Source: Brevibacillus sp.
Lineage (GTDB): Bacteria > Bacillota > Bacilli > Brevibacillales > Brevibacillaceae
Direction: 5' to 3'
Length of the DNA: 64,000 nt
Assembly (NCBI GenBank): GCA_017656235.1
Contig: JACDOF010000012.1
Coordinates: 1 to 64,000, forward strand
Shown here: piece by piece, positions 1 to 8,569 of the stretch
Layout of the letters: each line of letters begins with the position of its first letter
How positions within the stretch are numbered: the stretch's first letter is position 1
Made by a program: the position numbers and the translations under genes
The notes under the pieces: generated by a model
What the model saw: the letters and a program-made list of their open reading frames with translations, nothing else
Databases searched by the model: none
Told to the model about the DNA's origin: nothing

Positions 1-54
1 GGTGGGTCAGTTCTAAACCGGCGATGGTGGGTCAAAATAAAGTCGGCGTTGACA
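1..54. mobile_element. Terminal segment of an IS21-type element
   Basis: Two copies of GGTGGGTCA (about 1-9 and 27-35) are followed by GGCGTTGACA. Read on the minus strand the segment begins TGTCAACGCC. Repeated terminal motifs with a TGT...ACA boundary are typical of IS21-family ends. The IS30 reading frame stops matching at this point, so this element appears to have inserted into and truncated the IS30. Only its outermost bases are in the window. Confidence 0.5.
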
Positions 55-783
55 ACCATACGAATCCTTGAGCTTCTGCATAGCGTTCTTCACGCTCTCT
101 GCTGTCTTTCGATCGATCTTAAGGATATACTCTATGCGTGATTTGCGCTCCGTTAAGGTGAGAAGAACGGCCCCCTTCTTACGAGAACCTAGTACGGTGT
201 CGATCTCCCAATGACCGAATTCCTCACGCTCATCAATATGTGCTGGACGCTGCTCAATGCTTGTTCCGAGAACCTTCTTATGCTGTCGTATGCGGTTCTT
301 TTTCGTACATCGCGATACTTTCAAAGGGAGGTCGATGTTCTTCACGGGAAGCAAACCAAGATCGATATAATGATATAGCGTTTTGGTGCAAATCCTGGCA
401 TTCTCGAAGCGCTTCTGAGCCTTCACATAGCCGCATATGGCGTCAGGTGACCAATGCTGTTTTTGCATCTTCTCTACAGCAAACCGGATGAATTCAGACG
501 CTTCTGCGAGCTTGTACCTAGCGCCACACCGAGAACGGTTCTTTTCATAGACGGCTTGTCCAGTGTCAGGGAAATAAACAGTATGCTCCGTTAGATCCGG
601 TCGCCTCTGTGTGACGCTGCCTCGTTTGAGTTCCCGTGAAATGGTTGACTTGTGGCAGCCAATCTCATCAGCGATAGCTTGTAACGTTTTGCCTTGTTTT
701 TGAAGTGCGCTAATTTTACCACGATCAAATGCTGTAAGATGTGCAAAGGTTCGTTTCTCTGTGTTATGATGGGAGCGAGCCAT
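13..783 (-). pseudogene. IS30-family transposase, C-terminally truncated
   Basis: The N-terminus has the IS30 helix-turn-helix (ALQKQGKTLQAIADEIGCHKSTISREL), and the start of the DDE catalytic core is seen as GHWEIDTVLGS with the first Asp. IS30 transposases are usually 320-380 aa. Here real homology ends near KDSYG and the last ~13 residues are read out of the adjoining IS21-type end, so the distal catalytic Asp/Glu region is lost. The start at 783 follows AGGAGGAATTACC. The terminal repeat of the element probably lies around 860-880. Inactive remnant. Confidence 0.85.
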
Positions 784-904
784 TGGTAATTCCTCCTGCT
801 TTGGATTGGTTTGGTAGACCTAATCCTTATTTCGGAATTACCGTGGCTTTTATTGATATTTATTGTTGCATTTGATTTTACAATGAACCGTTTATTTTTA
901 ACAA

Positions 905-1661
905 CTAACAATTTCCAAATATGGTTTGACGGTGTTTGAGCCGATAACTGTCTCCAGTTAGATGAATTACCTCACTTCGGTGAAGAATACGATCCAGAAT
1001 AGCGGTGGTGACAGCCGGATCCCCAAGCAGTTCTCCCCAATCTTCCGGTCCCTTGTTCGATGTAAGGATGATAGAGGCTTGTCCATACAACTTGTTAATC
1101 AATTGGAAGAACAGATGGGCTTCCTGTCGATCCAGTGCCATAAACATCAGATCATCGAGAATCACCAAGTCGGATCGAACGATCCGATTCACACGCAGTT
1201 TCGCATTCCGAGAAATCTCTTGTGTTTTCAGCAACTGCAGGAGCTGATCCATGGTAACGAAGCTGACGTTGTACCCTTGATTTAGTGCCTCATGTCAACG
1301 CCCAATGCGATCGCCAGATGCGTTTTTCCTACGCCAGGCGGCCCTAGGAACAGCAGGTTGTAATGCTGTTCCAGCCAAATCAGTTCTCGAAGTTGTTGCA
1401 GCTGTCGCTGTCCGAGGGACGGCTGTTGATCAACTCGGAATTCATCAAGGGTTTTCAGTTCTGGAAAAGCTGCACGTTTATATCGGCGGGCAAATTGTTT
1501 TTCTTCTCGCTTTTTCAATTCGTATGAAAGAACACGCTGTAAACACTGGCGGTAACTCCACTGTTTTAAGCTTCCATCAGAAGCTCGTCCAGTGCTTGAG
1601 CGGCTGCGGTTAACTGTAGTGCGCTGCATACCGATTTAAGTTCCATCGTCACTTCACTCAT
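905..1661 (-). pseudogene. istB: IstB-like ATPase with two frameshifts
   Basis: IstB is the AAA+ ATPase helper of IS21 transposition. The true start is the ATG at 1661 overlapping the istA stop (ATGA); it gives MSEVTMELKSVCSAL and runs out of frame near 1568-1575. The next frame (1282-1629) carries LKQWSYRQCL and the Walker A motif GPPGVGKTH. A second shift near 1285-1292 moves into the 905-1252 frame, with Walker B LVILDDL and sensor ILTSNK. Joined, the pieces make a protein close to the usual ~250 aa. Two independent shifts argue for decay rather than one programmed frameshift. The N-terminal piece is too short for the ORF track. Confidence 0.85.
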
Positions 1662-3235
1662 CGCACTCCCTCCAGGATTGCTTGGTATACTTCAAACGGA
1701 CGAACTTGAGGCTTTATTTTCAATTTTTGCTGCTGGGGCTCGTCCAACAATCGAATGTTTGTCTGAATGGTTGGTTCTACACGGGTCGTTTTTTGTTCAG
1801 CAAAATGGTGCAACGCGTCTACAAAATCTGTAGCCTGATAGAGTTGATGTTTTACACAATAGGCCAGCGCTTTTGCAAGCGCATCCGCATCTGTGTCTTT
1901 GGCGTGCTTATCGATCCACTGCAACTGATCCCGAATGTAACGTGGTTTCCGTTCTCGGATCATGGTCAGATAGGATCGGGCTTGTATCGGGTCGGGAAAC
2001 CGGGCCGCTACATGTTCCATATAGGTGTCAATTCCTTTGGAACGATCTCGGGCATGGTTCGTGTTTTTGATGAGCTTCCCTTTACCGGAATACACCGGAT
2101 GACGAGCTAATTCCTCACCGGTTTCCGGATGGAACGCCACCAACTGCTTATCCGACGTCACCCTGATCTCCACGAAAGTATCCGGACCCGTGTAGGTTCC
2201 AAGCGGCAGCGAGTACCGGTTCCCCTGAAAGACAACGGTATTGTCTTTTCGCACCCGTCTTGTTATACTGGGGGCACATTCGGTTTGTATTTTTTCGGGA
2301 ACCGGTAGAAGGTAGCATCGCTCTTCGGCGAACACCTCTGCCGGTATTTTTTTCGTTGTATGATGCATCCGCCCATTTCCGGTTCGGTTCAACCAAGCGA
2401 TACAGTCTTCGTTCCAGCGGTCGATGTGGGTAAACGTCCGATGGCGCGCGAAGTTGTTTTTTACGAAACCGACAACGTTTTCCACTCGACCCTTGCTTTC
2501 TGGATCCTGCTTACGGCACATGCGAATCTGGAATCCACGCTGTCGAACGTAGGAGGCGAATTGGGCCGTAAGGATCAGATCTCCGTGGTTTTCGCTGACG
2601 AGGAGCAAATGATCCTGATCATAGACGATTTCGCGTGTCATTCCGCCGAAAAATGTGAAGCTGTTCTCGTGACAGCGAATCACGTCTGCAGTGGTGAACG
2701 GCCGATCTTGCCATTCCACGTATTTGTGCCTGGAATGGGATAAAACGAACGTGATACACCATAATCGTACGGGATGTCCATAAAGATCACGGGTTTTCGT
2801 TTCACCGAAGTCTACCTGCATTTGCTGTCCCATAGGCGGATCTTCGACCGCCTCATATTGGCGCATCGGTTTGCTTTTCGGCAACCCATACTGCTCACGC
2901 AAGCGCCGGACAAAGTTCCGAACGGTACTCTCGCAAACATCGGTGCCCAAGTTTCGTTCCTTCAACCAATCATGAATCTGAGCGGCTGACAAATCGGGAT
3001 ATTCTCGCAGCCACTGAACAATTTGGGACTTAACCGGATCCAACTTCTTTCCTCGCGTCTTCACCGATTCGATAAAGGCCTGCATCTCTTCTGGTGACAT
3101 ATTCATATATTTGTACACAGTATTTCGCGAGATGTTTAATTTGCGAGCGATCTGTGAAACATTGAGTCCCAACTGTTTCAGTTGATAGATTTCAATGTAC
3201 ATAGGCCACCTTTCCGTAGATTTCATTCTCCTCAC
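1658..3235 (-). CDS. istA: IS21-family transposase IstA
   Basis: IstA carries out strand transfer for IS21 elements. It has an N-terminal helix-turn-helix (LGLNVSQIARKLNISRNTVYKY), a second DNA-binding region, and an rve-type DDE core around residues 130-260 (MQVDFGETK, IVYDQ, PESKGRVE). At 525 aa it is full length. The track start is a GTG; the ATG of MYIEIYQLK, 12 codons in, behind AAAGGTGG, is a likelier start. It is coupled to istB by an ATGA overlap. The gene looks intact, but with istB broken the element is probably not autonomous. Confidence 0.9.
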   Translation of the reverse strand: MRRMKSTERWPMYIEIYQLKQLGLNVSQIARKLNISRNTVYKYMNMSPEEMQAFIESVKTRGKKLDPVKSQIVQWLREYPDLSAAQIHDWLKERNLGTDVCESTVRNFVRRLREQYGLPKSKPMRQYEAVEDPPMGQQMQVDFGETKTRDLYGHPVRLWCITFVLSHSRHKYVEWQDRPFTTADVIRCHENSFTFFGGMTREIVYDQDHLLLVSENHGDLILTAQFASYVRQRGFQIRMCRKQDPESKGRVENVVGFVKNNFARHRTFTHIDRWNEDCIAWLNRTGNGRMHHTTKKIPAEVFAEERCYLLPVPEKIQTECAPSITRRVRKDNTVVFQGNRYSLPLGTYTGPDTFVEIRVTSDKQLVAFHPETGEELARHPVYSGKGKLIKNTNHARDRSKGIDTYMEHVAARFPDPIQARSYLTMIRERKPRYIRDQLQWIDKHAKDTDADALAKALAYCVKHQLYQATDFVDALHHFAEQKTTRVEPTIQTNIRLLDEPQQQKLKIKPQVRPFEVYQAILEGVR

Positions 3236-3341
3236 CCAAAGCTGAAAATTTCCAGCTCTATTATATCGGGTAAGGGAAAAGCAGGAAAAATGTGATCAGA
3301 GTTATTTCGTATTTCATGTTAATTTTAGTTTAGCGGTTACA

Positions 3342-3821
3342 ACGAAAACCAAAAGGATCGGGAATCATGGACAATTTGGTGAAAGTTGTCGGTTGGGCAA
3401 TGAACACCCGAATGACCGAACAGTTGGGGATAGACGCCTTTTTGCAAGCCGTTGGAAGGGAACGCCCGTCAGCAGGACTGATTGTACATACGGATCGAGG
3501 TTCGCAATATACAAGCCGACGTTACCAAAGCACCTTGGCAGCACATGGAGCCATCCTCAGCATGTCCCGCTTGGGAGATCCATATGACAATGCCGTGATG
3601 GAGAGCTTTTACAAAACGTTAAAACGCGAACGGATGCCGGAAACAAGAAAGTTCACCAATGAAAAGGAAGCACGAAATGCAGTCTTCGAGTACATCGAAA
3701 TGTTTTATAATACGAAAAGAATGCATTCCGCATTGGGTTATATGAGCCCAGTGGAGTATGAAAAACAACATTCATAACCGATTGGTCTTAACTTCGTGTA
3801 AAGTAAATTAGGGCAAGTCCA
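3342..3821 (+). pseudogene. IS3-family transposase orfB, 3' remnant (copy 1)
   Basis: Reads as the C-terminal part of an rve-type IS3 orfB: VHTDRGSQYTS with the middle Asp, and ESFYKTLKRE with the Glu. The first catalytic Asp and all of orfA are missing because the sequence begins at the IS21 edge. It is nearly identical to 18077-18555 on the opposite strand. Comparing the copies fixes the outer end at ...GGGCAAGTCCA (3821), where homology stops. This copy keeps the intact C-terminus (HSALGYMSPVEYEKQHS), unlike copy 2. Confidence 0.85.
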
Positions 3822-4099
3822 AGGATTTGGCATACTTTTTCTCCGCATATGCCCACGGTACCAACTGAGCCAGCTTGACCCAGCGATTTTCTTTATTCAA
3901 CTTGCCGCCAAACGGCAAGAAAAAGTCATCGGGAAGAAGCAATTGATTTTCACGATGAGAAAGAAATTCGTACATGCAAATCCGCTCCATGTGCAAGGAA
4001 TTTGAAGGGAAATCGTCGATTTCCTTGCACATAACTTCGATGATAGCCTGGCAAAACCCTTGTCGTTTCTCAGTTTTTGATTCGTTCAGCAAGCCCTAA
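3822..4099 (-). pseudogene. IS5-type transposase, 5' remnant, with inward-facing terminal repeat
   Basis: The minus strand encodes an N-terminal IS5/DUF772-type transposase segment (LPFGGKLNKENRWVKLAQLVPW) cut after AEKKYAKS by the IS3 end. Upstream of the start, GTTCAGCAAGCCCTA (about 4085-4099) is the complement of TAGGGCTTGCTGAAC, which matches the start of the other copy at 16363. This marks the outer end of the element and so the left edge of the island. The start is probably MYEFLSHREN, not the first Met of the track. Confidence 0.75.
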
Positions 4100-4174
4100 T
4101 TTGAGTCCGCAGATATTCATTGGTTGACATTTAGACTTTCTGAGAACTAGTGAACCTAAAATCGAAGCCTTTTT

Positions 4175-4807
4175 CTAATCGACAATTGCGTTCTTAATAA
4201 TATGGGATAGCTCCCGGTGAGCATCCACTAACCATGGGTGCACTACTTTCAAAGTATTTCTTCTTTGCCACAAATAATCTATATAAGAAAATGCAGCGTG
4301 TTCCAACGAGATTTTAAGTTGGCTTTTTAACTCTTCAATATATGGTGGCAGTCCTGGCTGGTCCCATTCGATTTTATCTGCAACAAATACCACCAAGTCC
4401 ATTTTCGAGAAGTTTGCTTTTAGGGTAGTATGACACTCAATAGCGCTCAAGACATCAGTATCCTTCACTCCGAAAATACTCTCTGCCATCACTCTTGATA
4501 TCTTTTGATGAATGATCATCTGAAACCGTTCTTCCTCAGGCAAAACAGAAATCCCAAGGGCGTTTGCGACAAAGCTCCGCTCATTGTGCGGTATAACTGC
4601 ACTCACATCATGAAGCAAGCCAGCGTGTTCAGCATGATCGGGATCAACACCGAATGTCATCGCTAATCGCCTGGCCATTTTGCCCACTCGCACCGAATGT
4701 TTTGCCGTCTCTACATGTTTGTTAGTCACTAAAAAATCATAGACATCTTTCTTTAGATCATTGGTAATTTTAAAAGGCTGAATATAACTCCACAATATGC
4801 TATGCAT
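4175..4807 (-). CDS. HD-domain hydrolase, YqeK-like
   Basis: About 210 aa from the ATG at 4807, chosen over the track start because AAGGGAGG sits just upstream and it overlaps the end of the kinase gene. Metal-binding HD motifs are visible: H in KHSVRVGKMA, HD in GLLHDVS, H in AIECHTT and D in VFVADKIEW. The DKIEWDQPG stretch resembles YqeK-type diadenosine tetraphosphate hydrolases. Here it might cleave a nucleotide or phosphoester made by the neighbouring nucleotidyltransferase or kinase, but that is only inference. Last gene of the operon; no clear terminator seen in 4100-4175. Confidence 0.75.
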   Translation of the reverse strand: MHSILWSYIQPFKITNDLKKDVYDFLVTNKHVETAKHSVRVGKMARRLAMTFGVDPDHAEHAGLLHDVSAVIPHNERSFVANALGISVLPEEERFQMIIHQKISRVMAESIFGVKDTDVLSAIECHTTLKANFSKMDLVVFVADKIEWDQPGLPPYIEELKSQLKISLEHAAFSYIDYLWQRRNTLKVVHPWLVDAHRELSHIIKNAIVD

Positions 4808-5864
4808 ATTTGCCTCCCTTGACTGTTTTTTTCTTAGCGACAGAAAAGAGTTCATTCGCTGCGGTGTGAATGAGCATCATGAGAGCAACCAAACGCCGTT
4901 CTCCCCCAGATTTATAACCGAAAGGGAGACTAGCAATGAGATCGCAACAAACCATCGCGTAAACCCGCAACTCTGCATTTGGAAAACCAATATGAGCAAT
5001 TGTGCTTGAAAGAAGTTTTTGAAAACAATGGACCATATCATCGCGATCAAACCCTTGTATCTTAAATGACTCAACTGAAAGTGTTTCCGAATCTATTTTG
5101 TAATCAACTGAAAACTGATTATCCTCAATCCAATCAAACCCATACAGGAAAGCTCTTCCAAGCTTACAAACATCTAAAATTGGATCGTGCAATACGTGAA
5201 ACCCCTTCGGATCAACGAACTTATACTCTCCCAATGATTCTGTGCTAATTAATAGATGAGACGGACCTAACTGCCCGTGAGTAGTACATACAAACTCAGG
5301 AACAAGAAACTCTTTTAGCTCCCGTATGATCCTCATAGTTTTATGGATCGGATTCTCAGTCTGTTCCCCGTTAACAATCAAAGTATTCTCCAACCATCCT
5401 CCATGATCTTTCATAAGACTTTGAGTCTCCCGCAGTCGATTAAAACATCGTTCAAAATACTGTTTCTCAACATAATCCATCGAGGCTTCACTCTTCGTAA
5501 ACGCATGAATATTTTGATGGACATGCGTGATAACACTCTTAAGTTGAGCTTCTACAAACTCATTTATTCCTTGATAAATCATAATGTCCTTCAAGCTTGG
5601 ATATCTGCACATTTCCATAGTCATTGAATAGGGTTTCTTTTCAGTTTGATATCCGAGCAAACGTGGGAAGTACCGCTGCAAATGCTCCGGTAATTGTGAG
5701 TAGAACTCAATTTGTTCCAGTAATTCGGCCTCCCCACTTTCAGTTGCTATTTTCTCTACAAAATAAGCATTACCCATTTTTATAAAAAATACGGTGCTTT
5801 GGGGCCCATTTATCACCCCCAATATATTTTTTTCACTTAGATTTCCTAACTTTTCTGCCACCAA
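4800..5864 (-). CDS. APH-like phosphotransferase (kinase fold)
   Basis: 354 aa with the aminoglycoside/choline kinase-like layout. Near residue 200, CTTHGQLGPSHLLI corresponds to the catalytic loop HGDxxxxN, but Asp is replaced by Gln and Asn by His. KFVDPKGF resembles the metal-binding D-x-G segment, and HDPILDVCKLGRAF is a typical APH tail. The start is TTG at 5864 after AGGAGGGG, overlapping the glycosyltransferase by 31 bases. Altered catalytic residues mean it could be a divergent kinase or a binding protein. The substrate is unknown; the cluster product or a sugar is possible. Confidence 0.65.
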   Translation of the reverse strand: MVAEKLGNLSEKNILGVINGPQSTVFFIKMGNAYFVEKIATESGEAELLEQIEFYSQLPEHLQRYFPRLLGYQTEKKPYSMTMEMCRYPSLKDIMIYQGINEFVEAQLKSVITHVHQNIHAFTKSEASMDYVEKQYFERCFNRLRETQSLMKDHGGWLENTLIVNGEQTENPIHKTMRIIRELKEFLVPEFVCTTHGQLGPSHLLISTESLGEYKFVDPKGFHVLHDPILDVCKLGRAFLYGFDWIEDNQFSVDYKIDSETLSVESFKIQGFDRDDMVHCFQKLLSSTIAHIGFPNAELRVYAMVCCDLIASLPFGYKSGGERRLVALMMLIHTAANELFSVAKKKTVKGGKYA

Positions 5865-6789
5865 ACCAAACCCCTCCTGTCAAATACTTGTATACTGCTA
5901 TCCATGTCGTAAAGGGATAGAACCAGAACCAAATCGGACTAAATAAAAACGTAAACGCAGGAAGCGGTGTAGCACCATAAATTAATTGTCCAATTACTGC
6001 TACTGCTAATACGAATATTGTCAATCCACCCGCATACAATCCTGCCAGCTTTGGAGATATAGTTAAAAGAACTAAGAAAATCGGTAATACTAGGGCATAT
6101 AGAGTAAATCGAAACGGAAATGCTAAATTTTCATAAGCATATCGAATTCTTTGCTCAAAAAACTTTCTAACTGATATTTTCTGTGTAGCTTCAAGTGCAA
6201 TATCCTTGACAAATCCAATGGAATATCCTTTTTTTCTCAACATTTCTTCCATGACGAATTCATCAAACAAGGCATCTCGATTTGGAAAACCAGCCCTCAT
6301 TAATTGCTCCTTTCTAAAGGCGAGATGCCCACAATACTGCTTCCGGCGATCCAAAATATTGACGACAAACATTCCGCACATGTCGACAAGGACTGAGCAA
6401 GAGTATCGATCAAACTTCGGCATCATTTTAAAACAATCGTATTTATCGAAATACTCATACACTTTAATCAAGGTTCCTCTTGTGATACGGTAGTGGTCGT
6501 CTATCAAAAGAATTCTATCATATTTGACGTAATCCATTGCTGCGTAAATACCGTTCAGTTTATCATTATCACCTGTTCGATCGCGAGGGACAAAGTGCAC
6601 AATATTGCTAAACTGTCGAAACCGATTGTTCATGTAACAATAGGTTTTTTTATCACTTTCATCGGCGATAACAATTTGACAATCATCATTTTGAAGCTCT
6701 TTTCCCAATGAAGTGACATAAGAAACGAATTCATCTAAGTGCATCTCAATATAATTCAATTTAATTGGGATAACCACGGAAATCTTCAT
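5833..6789 (-). CDS. Membrane-anchored family 2 glycosyltransferase
   Basis: About 318 aa from MKISVVIPIKLN (ATG at 6789, inside an ATGA overlap with the upstream gene and preceded by GAAGGGAAGG). It shows a GT-A fold start, a nucleotide-binding ADESD segment and RILLIDDHYR in the place of the DxD metal site. At the C-terminus at least three hydrophobic segments follow (LYALVLPIFLVLLTI, AGGLTIFVLAVAVI, FTFLFSPIWFWFYPF). It probably transfers a sugar at the cytoplasmic face of the membrane. Acceptor unknown; the cluster peptide or a lipid carrier are both possible. Confidence 0.75.
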   Translation of the reverse strand: MKISVVIPIKLNYIEMHLDEFVSYVTSLGKELQNDDCQIVIADESDKKTYCYMNNRFRQFSNIVHFVPRDRTGDNDKLNGIYAAMDYVKYDRILLIDDHYRITRGTLIKVYEYFDKYDCFKMMPKFDRYSCSVLVDMCGMFVVNILDRRKQYCGHLAFRKEQLMRAGFPNRDALFDEFVMEEMLRKKGYSIGFVKDIALEATQKISVRKFFEQRIRYAYENLAFPFRFTLYALVLPIFLVLLTISPKLAGLYAGGLTIFVLAVAVIGQLIYGATPLPAFTFLFSPIWFWFYPFTTWIAVYKYLTGGVWFGGRKVRKSK

Positions 6790-7736
6790 TTTCCTTCCCT
6801 TCTCACAACTCCAGTTAAGCAATGAATCGAACCTCCCCCCTTCATTAGTTCAGCGACATCTATCTCAATACAATTCACCCCACAAGCTCGGTATTTACTA
6901 ATCGCATCATTAGCTCCCTTGTTGATGAGGATCGTTTCGTTGTTAATACATACAAAGTTAATTGACATCTTCTCATCTACTTCATTAATATTTGATAGCT
7001 CGATTATCGAGTATCCATGCCGTTTCAAAGTTGAATAGATCTCATACGATGCTCTTCTCGGTACTAGAGCAGCATATCTAGAGTTGATTAAGTTGAAAAC
7101 TCCGTCCAAGTGACCACAGCCATACGTTGATTGAATGATTTTGATCTCCGAAACACCTTGTAACTTCAACAAATAAGAAACAAAATCAACTGCTTCGTGA
7201 TTGGTTCGCAGGCCTACACCCAAAAAAGCTAGATCAGGATTCACCAATACAATATCTGGACCTTCCAAGAACATATTGCTGTGTGCACAAGCAATAATTG
7301 GTATCTCTAGATCCGCTAGTGTCTTTGAAACTATTTGCTCTTCGCCAGAACGAACTTCAGAAGCTAGTCGAGATACAATGGCACCTTGGGGAGTCATCGT
7401 GAAAGTATCGCGAACATAGATGATGTTCGGGAATTCATTTGCTTTTTCATCCTCAATATAATCTACTGTAACTCCGTTATCTCGATAAGTTTCTACGAGA
7501 AGATCATGCTGATAACGGGCTTTGTCAGGGTCCATTCGGGAAGTCCAAAGTACTGCATCTACATCTACAATATTTTCGATCTCTTTTCCAGGTCGCCGAA
7601 GTAACACGTGTTTTAGCGTATCTGTCTCTGAAAGCACTCCGCACTTCCTCCAAATTTTTCCTAGTTCATCAATATGATTATTGGTACGTTCTACCCAACC
7701 TAGTCCACCATGTGCAGAATCAACCACTTGATACAT
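6786..7736 (-). CDS. Amidinotransferase / DDAH / arginine deiminase-superfamily enzyme
   Basis: 316 aa from MYQVVDSAHGG (ATG at 7736, about nine bases after AGAGGAG; the longer track start lacks a ribosome site). The guanidine-modifying enzyme fold is supported by NIIYVRDTF, the catalytic His region CGHLDGVFNLI, and the C-terminal catalytic Cys in GGGSIHCLTGVV. Family members move or hydrolyse guanidino groups of arginine and relatives, including amidino transfer in aminoglycoside and peptide antibiotic pathways. The precursor peptide has no Arg but has Lys, so amidino transfer to an amine, or a free substrate, are both conceivable; neither is shown. Confidence 0.85.
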   Translation of the reverse strand: MYQVVDSAHGGLGWVERTNNHIDELGKIWRKCGVLSETDTLKHVLLRRPGKEIENIVDVDAVLWTSRMDPDKARYQHDLLVETYRDNGVTVDYIEDEKANEFPNIIYVRDTFTMTPQGAIVSRLASEVRSGEEQIVSKTLADLEIPIIACAHSNMFLEGPDIVLVNPDLAFLGVGLRTNHEAVDFVSYLLKLQGVSEIKIIQSTYGCGHLDGVFNLINSRYAALVPRRASYEIYSTLKRHGYSIIELSNINEVDEKMSINFVCINNETILINKGANDAISKYRACGVNCIEIDVAELMKGGGSIHCLTGVVRREGK

Positions 7737-7790
7737 TCCAATCATCTCCTCTGGAAACAAAACTGGTTATTAGCAACTTTTATACTATTT

Positions 7791-8549
7791 TTATGTCCTG
7801 TATTGTAAGATTTTTTTGATTGCATCATGCACTCCGTCTTCAACACAGGAATGTTTTAAAGTGAATGAAGCAATTTTTTTAACATCAGAATTAGCGTTCG
7901 CCATAGCAAAGCTAATTCCAGAAATTTTAAACATATCAATATCGTTGTCACTGTCACCAATGGAGGCAATCTCCCCCCCCTTAATGCCTAATTGTTTCGC
8001 CAGCCAAAGTAATGAATCTCCCTTATTTGCTTTTTCATGAAGAATCTCAATATCACTTGGAGCCGTGCTGGTCACTGTTAAACTTTTAATCTTGCTAAGT
8101 TCTCCCTTCAATGTTTGTTTTAATTCCGGGTCTAATTGAACAAGCACTATTTTCAAAATCTTGTAAGAGTCTAGTAGTAAAGGAAGACTCTTTGGTAAAT
8201 CCACTCGAAAATAATCCTCGGATGTGTAGACAACAATTGGTGCAAGATTATAATTTTTAATCCTTTCACAAATAGAATAAATTTGTGATCTCTCCAAGTA
8301 TATTTTCCGGATTGTTTCACCATTGTGAATCCTGACATCTGCCCCACCTACAGTGACCATAGCAAGTTTAAGTTTCAGATCTTTTGTCATTTTTACTGCT
8401 TGGTCATAGGAACGGCCAGTTGCTATCACCACTTCGAGACCATTCGAAACGGCTTCACGAATGGTTTCAATATTCCTAACTGTTATCGTCTTATCAGGTC
8501 TAATTAATGTCCCATCGAGATCTATTGAAATTAGTTTTATATGTTCCAC
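7791..8549 (-). CDS. HAD-superfamily phosphatase, Cof type
   Basis: About 252 aa from the GTG at 8549 (five bases after AGGTGA), giving VEHIKLISIDLDGTL at the family's normal N-terminus; the track's ATG at 8594 overlaps the NHL gene and lacks a good ribosome site. HAD motifs are complete: DLDGT, VIATGRS, a conserved Lys in EKANKGDSLLWLAKQ, and IGDSDNDIDMF. Cof-type HADs dephosphorylate sugar phosphates, nucleotides and cofactors. In this operon it may remove a protecting or activating phosphate. Confidence 0.85.
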   Translation of the reverse strand: MEHIKLISIDLDGTLIRPDKTITVRNIETIREAVSNGLEVVIATGRSYDQAVKMTKDLKLKLAMVTVGGADVRIHNGETIRKIYLERSQIYSICERIKNYNLAPIVVYTSEDYFRVDLPKSLPLLLDSYKILKIVLVQLDPELKQTLKGELSKIKSLTVTSTAPSDIEILHEKANKGDSLLWLAKQLGIKGGEIASIGDSDNDIDMFKISGISFAMANANSDVKKIASFTLKHSCVEDGVHDAIKKILQYRT

Positions 8550-8569
8550 AAAAGTCACCTGCCAAATTT

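Larger units (their letters stand above)
883..3341 (-). mobile_element. IS21-family insertion sequence (istA-istB)
   Basis: The element carries istA and a broken istB in the usual overlapping order. The right edge reads ...GCGGTTACA, and its complement TGTAACCG resembles TGAACCG near 884 on the left, consistent with imperfect terminal repeats. The right boundary is sharp: from about 3342 the sequence matches the interior of an IS3 orfB also found at 18.1-18.6 kb. The left boundary is approximate. Confidence 0.7.

Noticed and set aside
3367-3777. The 136-codon IS3 ORF as an intact short transposase
   Set aside because: Comparison with the second copy shows it lacks the N-terminal half and first catalytic Asp.
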